From positions 1 through 6,688 of the forward strand of contig JAUXOH010000458.1 of the NCBI GenBank assembly GCA_030682505.1: a stretch of DNA of 6,688 bases, given 5' to 3'. Source of the DNA: Candidatus Didemnitutus sp. (GTDB taxonomy: Bacteria > Verrucomicrobiota > Verrucomicrobiia > Opitutales > Opitutaceae). Made by a program: the position numbers and the translations under genes. The notes beneath the pieces were generated by a model. It was not told the DNA's origin, did not search any database, and saw only the letters and a program-made list of their open reading frames with translations. Shown here piece after piece: positions 1 to 5,969 of this stretch (position 1 is the stretch's first letter; every line of letters starts with the position of its first letter).

Positions 1-613
1 GCAACGGGCCGCTGAAGAACGGCACAAAAATGAAAGAGTAGAGGCCAACGAGGAGAAACATCGGCGGGAAAAAACTCCCGCTGCCCCACGCCGGCACCCA
101 TTTCTGCAACAAGACGTCACCAAGACCATAGGAGATGGCACTGCCCAGCGCGAGCAGCACGGTCCGCCCCACGTTGCGGCGCGCGCCGTGTTTTTCACCG
201 GCGTGGAGCAGCACCACAGCCGCCGCGCTGAGCACTGCCCCGATCCACCACTTGAACGGCACATCGCCGACGTGCAGCAGGCTGCTCAAGAGAGCGACGA
301 CGATCACCTTCGAACCCATGACCGGCGTCGTGATCGAAATATCCCCACTGTTGATCGCCAAGAAGATGAAGATCTGCCCCCCGAGAAAACACAGGCCCGT
401 CAGCGCGGGCTGCCAGTAGTCGCCGAGCGGATGAATCACGCCGCCTTGCGAAAACCACCACGGCACAAAGACGAGGAACATCACCCAGTTCGCCACGAAA
501 TTCACCCGCCAAACGCCGACGCCAAAGGCCCCGGCCCGCTTCACCGTCAACGCCCCTATTACGTAGACAAACGCGCAAACCAGCGGGATGAGAAGGTGCA
601 AGGGAAAATCCAC
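1..613 (-). CDS. EamA/DMT-superfamily inner-membrane transporter, C-terminal part beyond the window
   Basis: Reverse-strand translation gives 204 residues open to the left edge, so the end of the gene is missing. The protein is strongly hydrophobic, with about six or seven likely membrane helices (near residues 5-23, 36-53, 68-87, 95-113, 122-138, 152-170 and 183-200). A short basic stretch around residues 141-150 separates two halves, as in the two-repeat EamA fold of about 280-300 residues. The segment SGDISITTPVMGSK (89-102) resembles the helix-4 region of drug/metabolite transporters. The start is taken as GTG at 613-611, the first start codon after an in-frame TAG at 637-635; TTG at 601-599 is an alternative. 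No clear ribosome site is visible. It follows the thioredoxin gene by 63 bases on the same strand, so the two may be co-transcribed. The substrate cannot be read from the sequence. Confidence 0.8.
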   Translation of the reverse strand, partial: MDFPLHLLIPLVCAFVYVIGALTVKRAGAFGVGVWRVNFVANWVMFLVFVPWWFSQGGVIHPLGDYWQPALTGLCFLGGQIFIFLAINSGDISITTPVMGSKVIVVALLSSLLHVGDVPFKWWIGAVLSAAAVVLLHAGEKHGARRNVGRTVLLALGSAISYGLGDVLLQKWVPAWGSGSFFPPMFLLVGLYSFIFVPFFSGPL

Positions 614-624
614 GAGCCCAAGAG

Positions 625-650
625 GAAGCCGGACCTATCGGCCCGACTTC
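625..650 (-). other. RNA hairpin in the tlpA-like/EamA intergenic gap
   Basis: On the minus strand an 11-base arm (650-640) pairs with 635-625 around a GATA loop (639-636). Nine pairs are Watson-Crick and two are G-U. On the plus strand the same two positions would be A-C mismatches, which fits a structure selected in the minus-strand transcript. The 3' arm ends 11 bases before the GTG start of the transporter. No run of T follows, so it is not a standard intrinsic terminator. It may shield the transporter start, protect an mRNA end, or be coincidence. Confidence 0.45.
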
Positions 651-676
651 AACGTCAAAAATGCCCCGTCGCGCGT

Positions 677-1237
677 TCAGAACAGCGGCAGCAGGAGTAT
701 TTCGTATTCCTCGTGCGCCATCGCCCCGACCTTTTTGTGCCGGATCTGTCCGTCGCGATCGATGAGGAAGGTCGTGGGAATCGCCTCGATCCCGCCAAAG
801 GCCTCGGCCAGCGCGTCGTCTCCCATGGCGAGGACGTAGTTCAGCTTGTTCTTGTCGGCGAATTTCTGCACGTGCGCAGGTCCCTTCCGATCAAGGGACA
901 CCCCCACGATCACCAGCCCGGATTTGCCGTGCTTGTTTTGCAGCGCGATATAGCCGGGAATTTCTTCGATGCAGGGCGGGCACCAAGTCGCCCAAAAATC
1001 CACCACGACCACCTTGCCCTTGAGCGATGCGAGACTGATCTCGCTGCCATCAAGGCCCTGCAGCTTGAAGGCCGGCGCGGCCCGCAACACCGGCAAGGCT
1101 TCCCCGATCGGTGCGGTGGCCGACGCCTTTCCGGATGGGACGTCGGGTGCGGCGGTTTTCCTGCCGCAAGCCGACAACGCGGTGACCAGCACCAGAATTC
1201 CAACCCCAAAGATCGATCGACGAAGGTTCATCAGCAT
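677..1237 (-). CDS. TlpA/ResA-like thioredoxin-fold lipoprotein
   Basis: A 186-residue protein with a basic N-terminus and hydrophobic helix, then a lipobox LSAC with the lipidated cysteine at residue 24. It is therefore predicted to be anchored in the membrane facing the periplasm. A low-complexity Ala/Pro linker (25-55) leads into a redoxin domain. The active site is WCPPC (85-89, cysteines 86 and 89) in the usual VVVDFWATWC setting, and the cis-proline is Pro154 in IPTTFLID. Family members reduce or isomerise thiols in the envelope, for instance during cytochrome c maturation; the partner here is unknown. ATG at 1237 is used. A second Met at residue 3 (ATG at 1231) is equally possible, and no Shine-Dalgarno sequence separates them. 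The gene lies 53 bases after the LysR gene and 63 before the transporter. The C-terminus is rather short, ending in a hydrophobic LLLPLF. Confidence 0.9.
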   Translation of the reverse strand: MLMNLRRSIFGVGILVLVTALSACGRKTAAPDVPSGKASATAPIGEALPVLRAAPAFKLQGLDGSEISLASLKGKVVVVDFWATWCPPCIEEIPGYIALQNKHGKSGLVIVGVSLDRKGPAHVQKFADKNKLNYVLAMGDDALAEAFGGIEAIPTTFLIDRDGQIRHKKVGAMAHEEYEILLLPLF

Positions 1238-1276
1238 ACGCTAGAAGAGAGGCACCAAAGTCCTCGTTTGTTCCCG

Positions 1277-1304
1277 AAAACTTCCCCGCTTCAGTTTTGC
1301 GGGG
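1277..1304 (-). terminator. Weak intrinsic terminator candidate at the end of the LysR gene
   Basis: On the minus strand CCCCGC (1304-1299) and GCGGGG (1289-1284) form a perfect 6-base GC stem around a 9-base loop that contains the lysR stop codon. It is followed by AAG and TTTT (1280-1277). The stem is strong, but the T run is short and offset by three bases. Termination may be partial, leaving some read-through into the thioredoxin gene. Confidence 0.35.
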
Positions 1305-2190
1305 CCTGATTGGCTTCGTTCGTCAGCGTTTCGATGAATTTCTTCATGGCCGGCGTCAGCACCCGGCCCTTGCGGTGGAGAATGGCGAGTGGTCGGGTGA
1401 ATTCTTTGCTCTTGAACGGCACGGCCGTGAGCGTGCCCTGCCGGACCTCTTGCACCACGGTCGCCTGCGGCACAATGGCAATGCCGTGGTCGATTTCAAC
1501 CGCCCGCTTCACCGTCTCGATGTTGTCGAACTCCATGACCGGCACGATCTCGAGCTTGTTGTCCCGGAAGATCTGGTCGACGGCCTTGCGCGTCGGGATG
1601 TCGGGATCGAAGCCAATGAATTTGTGTCCCGCGAGCGTCTTGAGTTCGACTTCGGTGGCCTTGGCCAGCGCGTGATTGGGGTGGGTGATGAGCACGAGTC
1701 GATCATTCCGGAACGCAATGTTCTCGATCTGCCGCAGCTTTTGCGGAAAGGCCACCAGCCCGAAGTCCACCGAGTTGTGCAGGATGTCCTCGTAGACCAG
1801 ATTGGAGCGCCGGTATTCGATGCGAACGTTGACCGCCGGGAACTCGTGCAGAAATTTCTTAATGTAGGGCGGCAATTCGTGGAGCCCGATGGAGTAGATC
1901 GTCGAAATCCGAATCGTTCCACTGATGACCTTCTTCATCTCCTGCAGTTCGCTCAGCAGCTTTTCGTAGACATGCAGAACCTCTTTCGCCGCGTCGTAAA
2001 TACGCTGACCCTCGCGCGTGAGATTGAACTGCTTTTGAGAGCGGTCGATCATCAGCGTCTTGAAATTGCGCTCCATTGAGCGCGCCTGCTGGCTGACAGC
2101 AGACTGCGTGATCCCGTTCAGCTTCGCGGCTTTGGAAAAGCTCTTGGTCTCCACCAAATCCGCAAAAATCTTGAAGTTTTCGATTTGCAT
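1291..2190 (-). CDS. LysR-family transcriptional regulator
   Basis: A 299-residue protein of standard LysR length. The N-terminal winged helix-turn-helix is clear: FSKAAKLNGITQSAVSQQ at about residues 18-35, followed by the wing segment ending LTREG (57-61). A linker helix (about 65-90) leads to a periplasmic-binding-protein-like effector domain (about 91-290). That domain holds typical elements such as GTIRIST (91-97), DFGLVAFP (142-149) and GIAIVPQ (236-242). Such proteins act as tetramers and usually control a divergent neighbour and themselves. Here the divergent gene is yggS, 69 bases away. The effector is not evident; the domain belongs broadly to the CysB/CbbR-type group, and I would not name a ligand. 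Codons look somewhat less GC-biased and richer in lysine than neighbours, but not enough to claim transfer. The ATG at 2190 gives the conserved N-terminus directly. Confidence 0.95.
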   Translation of the reverse strand: MQIENFKIFADLVETKSFSKAAKLNGITQSAVSQQARSMERNFKTLMIDRSQKQFNLTREGQRIYDAAKEVLHVYEKLLSELQEMKKVISGTIRISTIYSIGLHELPPYIKKFLHEFPAVNVRIEYRRSNLVYEDILHNSVDFGLVAFPQKLRQIENIAFRNDRLVLITHPNHALAKATEVELKTLAGHKFIGFDPDIPTRKAVDQIFRDNKLEIVPVMEFDNIETVKRAVEIDHGIAIVPQATVVQEVRQGTLTAVPFKSKEFTRPLAILHRKGRVLTPAMKKFIETLTNEANQAPQN

Positions 2191-2200
2191 AGCGTCACTT

Positions 2201-2228
2201 TTGGCACCGTCGTATAAACTTTCCTAAT
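2201..2228 (+). promoter_or_regulatory. Candidate promoter for yggS
   Basis: TTGGCA (2201-2206, five of six matches to the sigma-70 -35 box) is followed after 16 bases by CCTAAT (2223-2228, four of six matches to the -10 box). An untranslated leader of about 25 bases would then precede the yggS ATG. It overlaps the candidate lysR promoter on the other strand. This is motif matching only, and promoter rules in this lineage may differ. Confidence 0.3.
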
Positions 2229-2239
2229 CAGCAATCCAA
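2211..2239 (-). promoter_or_regulatory. Candidate promoter for the LysR gene
   Basis: On the minus strand TTGGAT (2239-2234) and TATACG (2216-2211) are separated by exactly 17 bases. A transcript would start roughly 10-15 bases before the lysR ATG at 2190. The -35 box matches only three of six consensus bases and the -10 box four of six. Its position inside the yggS promoter region would let LysR binding repress itself while controlling yggS. Confidence 0.3.
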
Positions 2240-2242
2240 CCT

Positions 2243-2250
2243 AAAAGAGG
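2243..2250 (+). promoter_or_regulatory. Ribosome binding site of yggS
   Basis: AAAAGAGG ends nine bases before the ATG at 2260. It is the clearest Shine-Dalgarno-like sequence in the window and supports that start codon. Confidence 0.55.
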
Positions 2251-2259
2251 CCCTCATAA

Positions 2260-2967
2260 ATGTTTATCGAGTTCGAGACCTTCAGAAACCGAGCCGATAA
2301 GTTGCGCGCGCTGATGGACAAGGCCTGCCGGGCCGCCGGACGCGATCCGGCTGAAGTAACCCTAATGCCCGTCACCAAGAACCACCCGGCGGCAGCGGCG
2401 GCGTATGTCGCACGCTACGGATTGGGCGCCGTCGCCGAGAATCGCGTCCAAGAGGCGATTGAGAAACGTGGAGCCGCCCCAGCCGCACTGCGCTGGGAGC
2501 TCATCGGTCACCTCCAATCGAACAAGGCCAAACTGGCCGCCACCCATTTTGACCGGGTGCAAAGTGTCGACAGTCCCAAGCTCGCCGAGAGGCTCAATCG
2601 CGCCGCCGGCGAACTCGGCAAGCAATTGCCCATCTTGCTCCAAGTAAATGCCGGGAATGATCCCGCCAAATTCGGCGCCGAGCCCTCGGAAACACCGCAT
2701 TTGCTGGAAATCGCCCTGGCCCAGCCGCACTTGCGCGTGGACGGATTGATGACCATCGCCCCCTTGGGTGAAACGCCGGCGGAAACCACCGCGCATGCGC
2801 GCCGGACGTTCTCCAACTTGCGCAAGTTGCGCGACGAGCTCCAAGCGCGCTTCCGCATCTCGTTGCCCGAACTTTCCATGGGCATGACCGGGGACTTCAC
2901 CGAGGCAATCGCCGAGGGCAGCACGATGGTGCGGGTTGGGACCGCCCTGTTTGGGTCGCGCGATTGA
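2260..2967 (+). CDS. yggS: YggS/PLPBP-family pyridoxal phosphate homeostasis protein
   Basis: A 235-residue protein matching the usual 230-odd residue length of this single-domain TIM-barrel family (fold type III, alanine racemase N-terminal-like). The family binds PLP without a known catalytic reaction and keeps free PLP and several amino-acid pools in balance in the cytoplasm. Visible hallmarks are VTK with the PLP lysine at residue 40, AENRVQEA (59-66), IGHLQSNK (82-89), LQVN (127-130), GLMTIAP (162-168), and the phosphate-binding C-terminal block LSMGMTGDF then GSTMVRVGTALFG (220-232). The usual GEN of the second motif reads AEN here, a mild departure. ATG at 2260 has a good ribosome site. 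The gene heads a plus-strand series with sirB1-like, aroE and pilD, and diverges from the LysR gene. Confidence 0.95.
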   Translation: MFIEFETFRNRADKLRALMDKACRAAGRDPAEVTLMPVTKNHPAAAAAYVARYGLGAVAENRVQEAIEKRGAAPAALRWELIGHLQSNKAKLAATHFDRVQSVDSPKLAERLNRAAGELGKQLPILLQVNAGNDPAKFGAEPSETPHLLEIALAQPHLRVDGLMTIAPLGETPAETTAHARRTFSNLRKLRDELQARFRISLPELSMGMTGDFTEAIAEGSTMVRVGTALFGSRD

Positions 2968-3038
2968 TCCGTCCGCGATCCGGGCGCAGGGCAGATTCCG
3001 CCGTTGCCACAGGGCACTAATCAGCTTCGGTTGGAACC

Positions 3039-3908
3039 GTGGAAACGCGGAAAGTCACCCCCGCCGCACGGGCCGCTCTGATTGCACTGCTCGACGATAC
3101 GTCGCCGCCCGTGCGTCAGGCCCTGCTTGCCCATTTTGTGGGCCTGGGCGACGACGGTCCGTCCATCCTCCAAGAAGGAGCCAGCAGTCCTCATCGTGAC
3201 ACCGCTGCGGCCGCCACTTGGTTTCTCCGCGAACTGAAGTTCTGCGATCCGGTGGCTGAATTTCGCGGCTTCATCCAGTCACAGAACTACGAACTCGAGA
3301 CCGGTGCTTTGCTTCTCAGCCGGACCATCAACCCCCAGCTGGATGTCGCCGCCGTGTGCACCCAGCTCGATAAGCTCGCCGCCCGCGTCCGGAAGCTGAC
3401 TCCAAAGGCTGCCACCATGCGCGCCCAATGCCGGGTGCTGAATCGCGTGCTCTTCGACGAGTTCGGGCTGCGCGGAAACCACGAAAATTACTCTGATCCG
3501 CAAAACAGCGTGCTCGATCAGGTCTTGGAACGCCGCCTCGGCATCCCGATCTCACTTTCAATTGTCTACATTATCGTCGCCCAGCGCATTGGATTGGAAT
3601 TGGAGCCGGTGGGGGTGCCCGGCCATTTTCTCGTTGGCGGCTACGAACCAGAGGGCCCCTTTTTCATCGATCCCTTCAATGCCGGCATGCTCCTTTCGCC
3701 GGAGGACGTTTTTGAGCGCATCCGCGCCCTGCAACACACCCCGCAACTCGCGGATCTCGCCCCCACCCCGGTGCGCGAAGTCCTCTGCCGGGCCTGCCGT
3801 AACCTCGTGAGCCACTTCGCCGCCGCCGCAGACGAGGCCAACGTGAAACTCTTCGCCGATTTTGTTTCCGAGTTCGAGGCAATCTACGAGCGCCACGCAA
3901 ATTCCTGA
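3039..3908 (+). CDS. SirB1-family transglutaminase-like protein with HEAT-like N-terminus
   Basis: A 289-residue soluble protein. Residues 5-80 form short helical pairs with a HEAT-like look (for example SPPVRQALLAHF at 22-33). Residues about 85-215 match the SirB1/Transglut_core2 family: NHENYSDPQNSVLDQVLERR (147-166), GIPISLSIVY (168-177), PGHFLVG (194-200) and FFIDPFNAG (208-216). His196 and Asp211 fit two members of a transglutaminase/papain-like triad. The position expected for the nucleophilic cysteine holds Pro-Ile-Ser instead, which I believe is normal for this family, so protease or transglutaminase activity should not be assumed. The biochemical role of SirB1 proteins is not established. 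The start is GTG at 3039; the in-frame stop TAA at 3018-3020 excludes a longer form, and no earlier start codon exists. It follows yggS by 71 bases, and aroE begins 19 bases after it. Confidence 0.85.
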   Translation: METRKVTPAARAALIALLDDTSPPVRQALLAHFVGLGDDGPSILQEGASSPHRDTAAAATWFLRELKFCDPVAEFRGFIQSQNYELETGALLLSRTINPQLDVAAVCTQLDKLAARVRKLTPKAATMRAQCRVLNRVLFDEFGLRGNHENYSDPQNSVLDQVLERRLGIPISLSIVYIIVAQRIGLELEPVGVPGHFLVGGYEPEGPFFIDPFNAGMLLSPEDVFERIRALQHTPQLADLAPTPVREVLCRACRNLVSHFAAAADEANVKLFADFVSEFEAIYERHANS

Positions 3909-3915
3909 GGGTGGG
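3907..3915 (+). promoter_or_regulatory. Purine-rich ribosome site supporting the aroE ATG
   Basis: GAGGGTGGG lies directly after the stop of the preceding gene and ends 12 bases before the ATG at 3928. The spacing is slightly long. It favours this ATG over the TTG at 3862, which would place 22 unconserved residues in front and overlap the previous gene by 47 bases. Confidence 0.4.
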
Positions 3916-3927
3916 TCTCCGCGCGCA

Positions 3928-4848
3928 ATGCCTCGTTCCGATTCCACCCGCACGCTGACCGAACTCGCAACCGAGCCCGGTCCCCAAGTTGGCCTTGGCC
4001 TGCTCGGGTTTCCGGTGTCGCACTCGATCAGTCCCGCCATGCACAATGCCGCCCTCGCCATGTTGGCGCGGGATGAAGTCCGCTTTGGCACGTGGCGTTA
4101 CGAAAAGTTTTCCGTGGCTCCCGGCGAGTTGGCGCAGGTGTTGCCCGTGCTCCATGCCAAGGGCTTTGTGGGACTTAACCTCACCGTGCCCCACAAGGAA
4201 GCGGTGCTCGACCATGTCGAGGCCGTCGATGAGTTCGTCCGCGCCGCGGGCGCCGCCAACACGCTCGTGCGCACAGAGACGGGTTGGCGCGCCACCAATA
4301 CCGATGGCGGTGGCCTGACGGATGCGTTGAAGGCGGAATTCAACCTTTCGCTGGCCGGTCGCAATGTGATCTTGCTTGGGGCCGGCGGGGCGGCCCGGGC
4401 CGCCGCTGCCCAATGCCTCCGTCATGCCGTCGCCTCGCTCTGGATCTACAATCGCAGCCGGGATCGGCTGGCCCTGCTGCTGAATCAACTTCGTCCCCAC
4501 GCCGGCGCGGTGCCGTTGCACGGTTTTACCGGGGGCAATTTTCCAGACGATCTCCCGACGGGAGCGCTCGTCATCAACGCCACCACGCTTGGCCTGAAAA
4601 AAGGGGATCCCTCACCGCTGGACTTGCGCCGGGTCCCCTTGCCCGGCCATGTTTACGACATGATCTACAATCCGCCGGCGACGCCCCTGTTGCAACAGGC
4701 GGCCGCCTTGGCCATCCCGCGGGCCAACGGACTGTCGATGCTCGTCCATCAGGGAGCTCGCTCGCTCGCGCTTTGGACCGGTCGCCCGGTTCCGATCGCC
4801 ACAATGCATCGCGCCGCGGGTGAAATGTTGACCATCCCCGTCCAGTGA
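3928..4848 (+). CDS. aroE: Shikimate dehydrogenase (NADP+)
   Basis: A 306-residue cytoplasmic enzyme that reduces 3-dehydroshikimate to shikimate with NADPH in the pathway to chorismate and aromatic amino acids. The shikimate-binding motif SHSISPAMHN is at residues 31-40. The catalytic Lys90 lies in NLTVPHK, and the catalytic Asp126 in NTDGGG. The dinucleotide loop is GAGGAARA (151-158). NRSRDR (175-180) is the motif that selects the NADP 2'-phosphate, supporting the true AroE class over quinate-type relatives. The C-terminal region keeps YDMIYNPPATPLL (243-255) and the block around MLVHQGARSLALWTG (271-285). The protein is about 30 residues longer than E. coli AroE, mostly as a polar extension of about 20 residues before the first beta strand. 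Its stop overlaps the pilD start by four bases, so the two are probably translated together. Confidence 0.96.
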   Translation: MPRSDSTRTLTELATEPGPQVGLGLLGFPVSHSISPAMHNAALAMLARDEVRFGTWRYEKFSVAPGELAQVLPVLHAKGFVGLNLTVPHKEAVLDHVEAVDEFVRAAGAANTLVRTETGWRATNTDGGGLTDALKAEFNLSLAGRNVILLGAGGAARAAAAQCLRHAVASLWIYNRSRDRLALLLNQLRPHAGAVPLHGFTGGNFPDDLPTGALVINATTLGLKKGDPSPLDLRRVPLPGHVYDMIYNPPATPLLQQAAALAIPRANGLSMLVHQGARSLALWTGRPVPIATMHRAAGEMLTIPVQ

Positions 4849-5756
4849 TCGCCTCCTACTCCGAAATCGCCGCTGCTTTCCCGTGGTTCTTTCCCGTCTG
4901 CGTCTTCTTGTTCGGCGCCTGCATCGGCAGCTTCCTGAACGTTTGCATCTATCGCATTCCGAAAGGTGAGTCCATTGTGCACCCGGGTTCGCATTGCGCC
5001 TGCGGCCAGCCGGTCGCCTGGCATGACAACATTCCGATCCTTAGCTGGCTGTTCTTGCGGGGGAAAGCCCGGTGCTGTGGGCGCGCCTTCAGTTTTCGTT
5101 ATCCGTCCATCGAGTTGCTGACCGCCCTGCTGTTTCTCGCCTGCTGGTTGCTCTTTCCGGTCGGCAAGGCGATGGCCGGCATGGTGCTGGTCGCCATCGT
5201 CCTGTGCGCGACGTTCATTGATCTCGACCACATGATCATTCCCGATGCGTTCACCATTGGCGGCGGAGTGATCGGGATCGGCATTTCGCTCCTACTGCCG
5301 GCGCTGCACGATCAGGTGCACGAGCTGTATTTCATCGCGAGCATGCGGGCCGGTCTCGACGCAGTGCTGGGACTGCTCGTTGGCTCCGGACTGGTGCTCT
5401 GGATTGCCCTCGTTGCCGAGGCGGTGCTGAAAAAAGAGGCGATGGGATTTGGGGACGTGAAATTCCTCGGAGCCCTCGGTGCCTTTGTCGGTTGGCAGGG
5501 CGCCATATTTTCCATGTTCGGGGGCGCAATCATTGGATGCATTTGGTTCCTGTTCGCCGCACTGTCGCAGAAGATTTTCGGCCGGGCCGCGCCCGGCGCA
5601 AAACTCGAAACGCCGGATGGTCAGCCCGCGGAAAAAGTTGGGCTGGGGGTGCACATCAGTTTCGGTCCGATGCTGGGACTTGGCGCCCTCCTCTATTTCT
5701 TCGTGCTGCAATCGTCGGTGGACAATTACTTCGAAAGCGTCCGCTTCCTATTCTGA
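4845..5756 (+). CDS. pilD: Type IV prepilin peptidase / N-methyltransferase (A24 family)
   Basis: A 303-residue polytopic inner-membrane enzyme that cleaves the leader of type IV pilin-like proteins and methylates the new N-terminus. The first helix contains GACIGSFLNVCIYRIP (24-39). The cytoplasmic N-terminal domain keeps DNIPILSW (61-68) and FSFRYPSIELLTALL (82-96). The aspartyl protease site is intact: Asp126 in FIDLDHMIIPD and Asp204 in GFGDVKF. The C-terminus has the family's FGPMLGLGALLY (273-284). The zinc-type cysteines are unusual: C51-A-C53 and C77-C78 replace the usual two CxxC pairs. A 24-residue polar loop (about 245-268) precedes the last helix. The start is the GTG within the GTGA overlap with the aroE stop, giving the expected short lead into the first helix. 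No pilin or secretion genes lie next to it, so it probably serves systems encoded elsewhere. Confidence 0.95.
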   Translation: MIASYSEIAAAFPWFFPVCVFLFGACIGSFLNVCIYRIPKGESIVHPGSHCACGQPVAWHDNIPILSWLFLRGKARCCGRAFSFRYPSIELLTALLFLACWLLFPVGKAMAGMVLVAIVLCATFIDLDHMIIPDAFTIGGGVIGIGISLLLPALHDQVHELYFIASMRAGLDAVLGLLVGSGLVLWIALVAEAVLKKEAMGFGDVKFLGALGAFVGWQGAIFSMFGGAIIGCIWFLFAALSQKIFGRAAPGAKLETPDGQPAEKVGLGVHISFGPMLGLGALLYFFVLQSSVDNYFESVRFLF

Positions 5757-5969
5757 GGGCGGAGGCTCAAATCCCGGCGGCACTTCACCGCGGCGGCCGT
5801 GCACGAGAACCGAGAGCAGATGTTCCATTGCCGCTTCACGGGACAGGCCGCGTTCGGCCGCCAGCTGTTCCGCTCGTTTGACCAACTGCCGGGCCATCAG
5901 CTCGGCTTGCACCCGCGAGGTTGCCCCCAGGCGTTCGCATAATTCGGTGAGCTGCGCGATTTCATCCAT
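5748..5969 (-). CDS. Small helical protein of unknown function, coupled to the ygfZ-like gene
   Basis: A 73-residue protein that I do not assign to a named family. The sequence predicts three amphipathic helices (about residues 2-14, 17-40 and 44-58) and a proline-rich, probably disordered tail (64-73). It has no signal peptide or membrane segment, and one cysteine at residue 11. The pattern of heptad-like leucines, alanines and charged residues suggests a small helical bundle or a protein-binding module. Its ATG at 5969-5967 overlaps the end of the upstream YgfZ-like gene by eight bases (ATGGATGA), a typical arrangement for translational coupling and co-expression. At the other end its stop overlaps the convergent pilD coding end by nine bases. 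I judge it real because it is so tightly joined to ygfZ and looks like a folded protein; function is unknown. Confidence 0.75.
   Translation of the reverse strand: MDEIAQLTELCERLGATSRVQAELMARQLVKRAEQLAAERGLSREAAMEHLLSVLVHGRRGEVPPGFEPPPSE

Noticed and set aside
195..578. Minus-strand open frame of 127 codons in the left region
   Set aside because: It is out of frame with the hydrophobic transporter protein, which reads continuously from 613 to the left edge in another minus-strand frame. Its Arg/Ala-rich content is that of a frame shadow.
188..1309. Long plus-strand open frame (373 codons) opposite the transporter and thioredoxin genes
   Set aside because: It is rich in Arg, His, Pro and Gln and lacks any recognisable motif. 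It mirrors two well-supported genes on the other strand; long antisense frames are common in GC-rich coding DNA.
1297..2079. Plus-strand open frame of 260 codons opposite the LysR gene
   Set aside because: Composition is typical of an antisense shadow, and the minus-strand LysR protein has clear domain motifs over its full length.
2246..2255. Short palindrome GAGGCCCTC over the yggS ribosome site considered as an operator or hairpin
   Set aside because: The arms are four bases with a single-base centre, too small for an RNA hairpin, and symmetry does not extend outward.
2968..3038. Repeated GATCCG and CGCGAT words after yggS considered as a terminator or regulatory repeat
   Set aside because: They are short direct repeats with no inverted arm and no T run, and fit chance in GC-rich sequence.
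3862..3927. N-terminal extension of AroE starting at TTG 3862
   Set aside because: It would overlap the preceding gene by 47 bases and add residues with no family match; ATG at 3928 has a purine-rich site in front.
3676..4521. Minus-strand open frame of 281 codons across the sirB1-like and aroE genes
   Set aside because: It crosses two convincing plus-strand genes and ends in an Arg/Gly-rich low-complexity run; there is no family motif.
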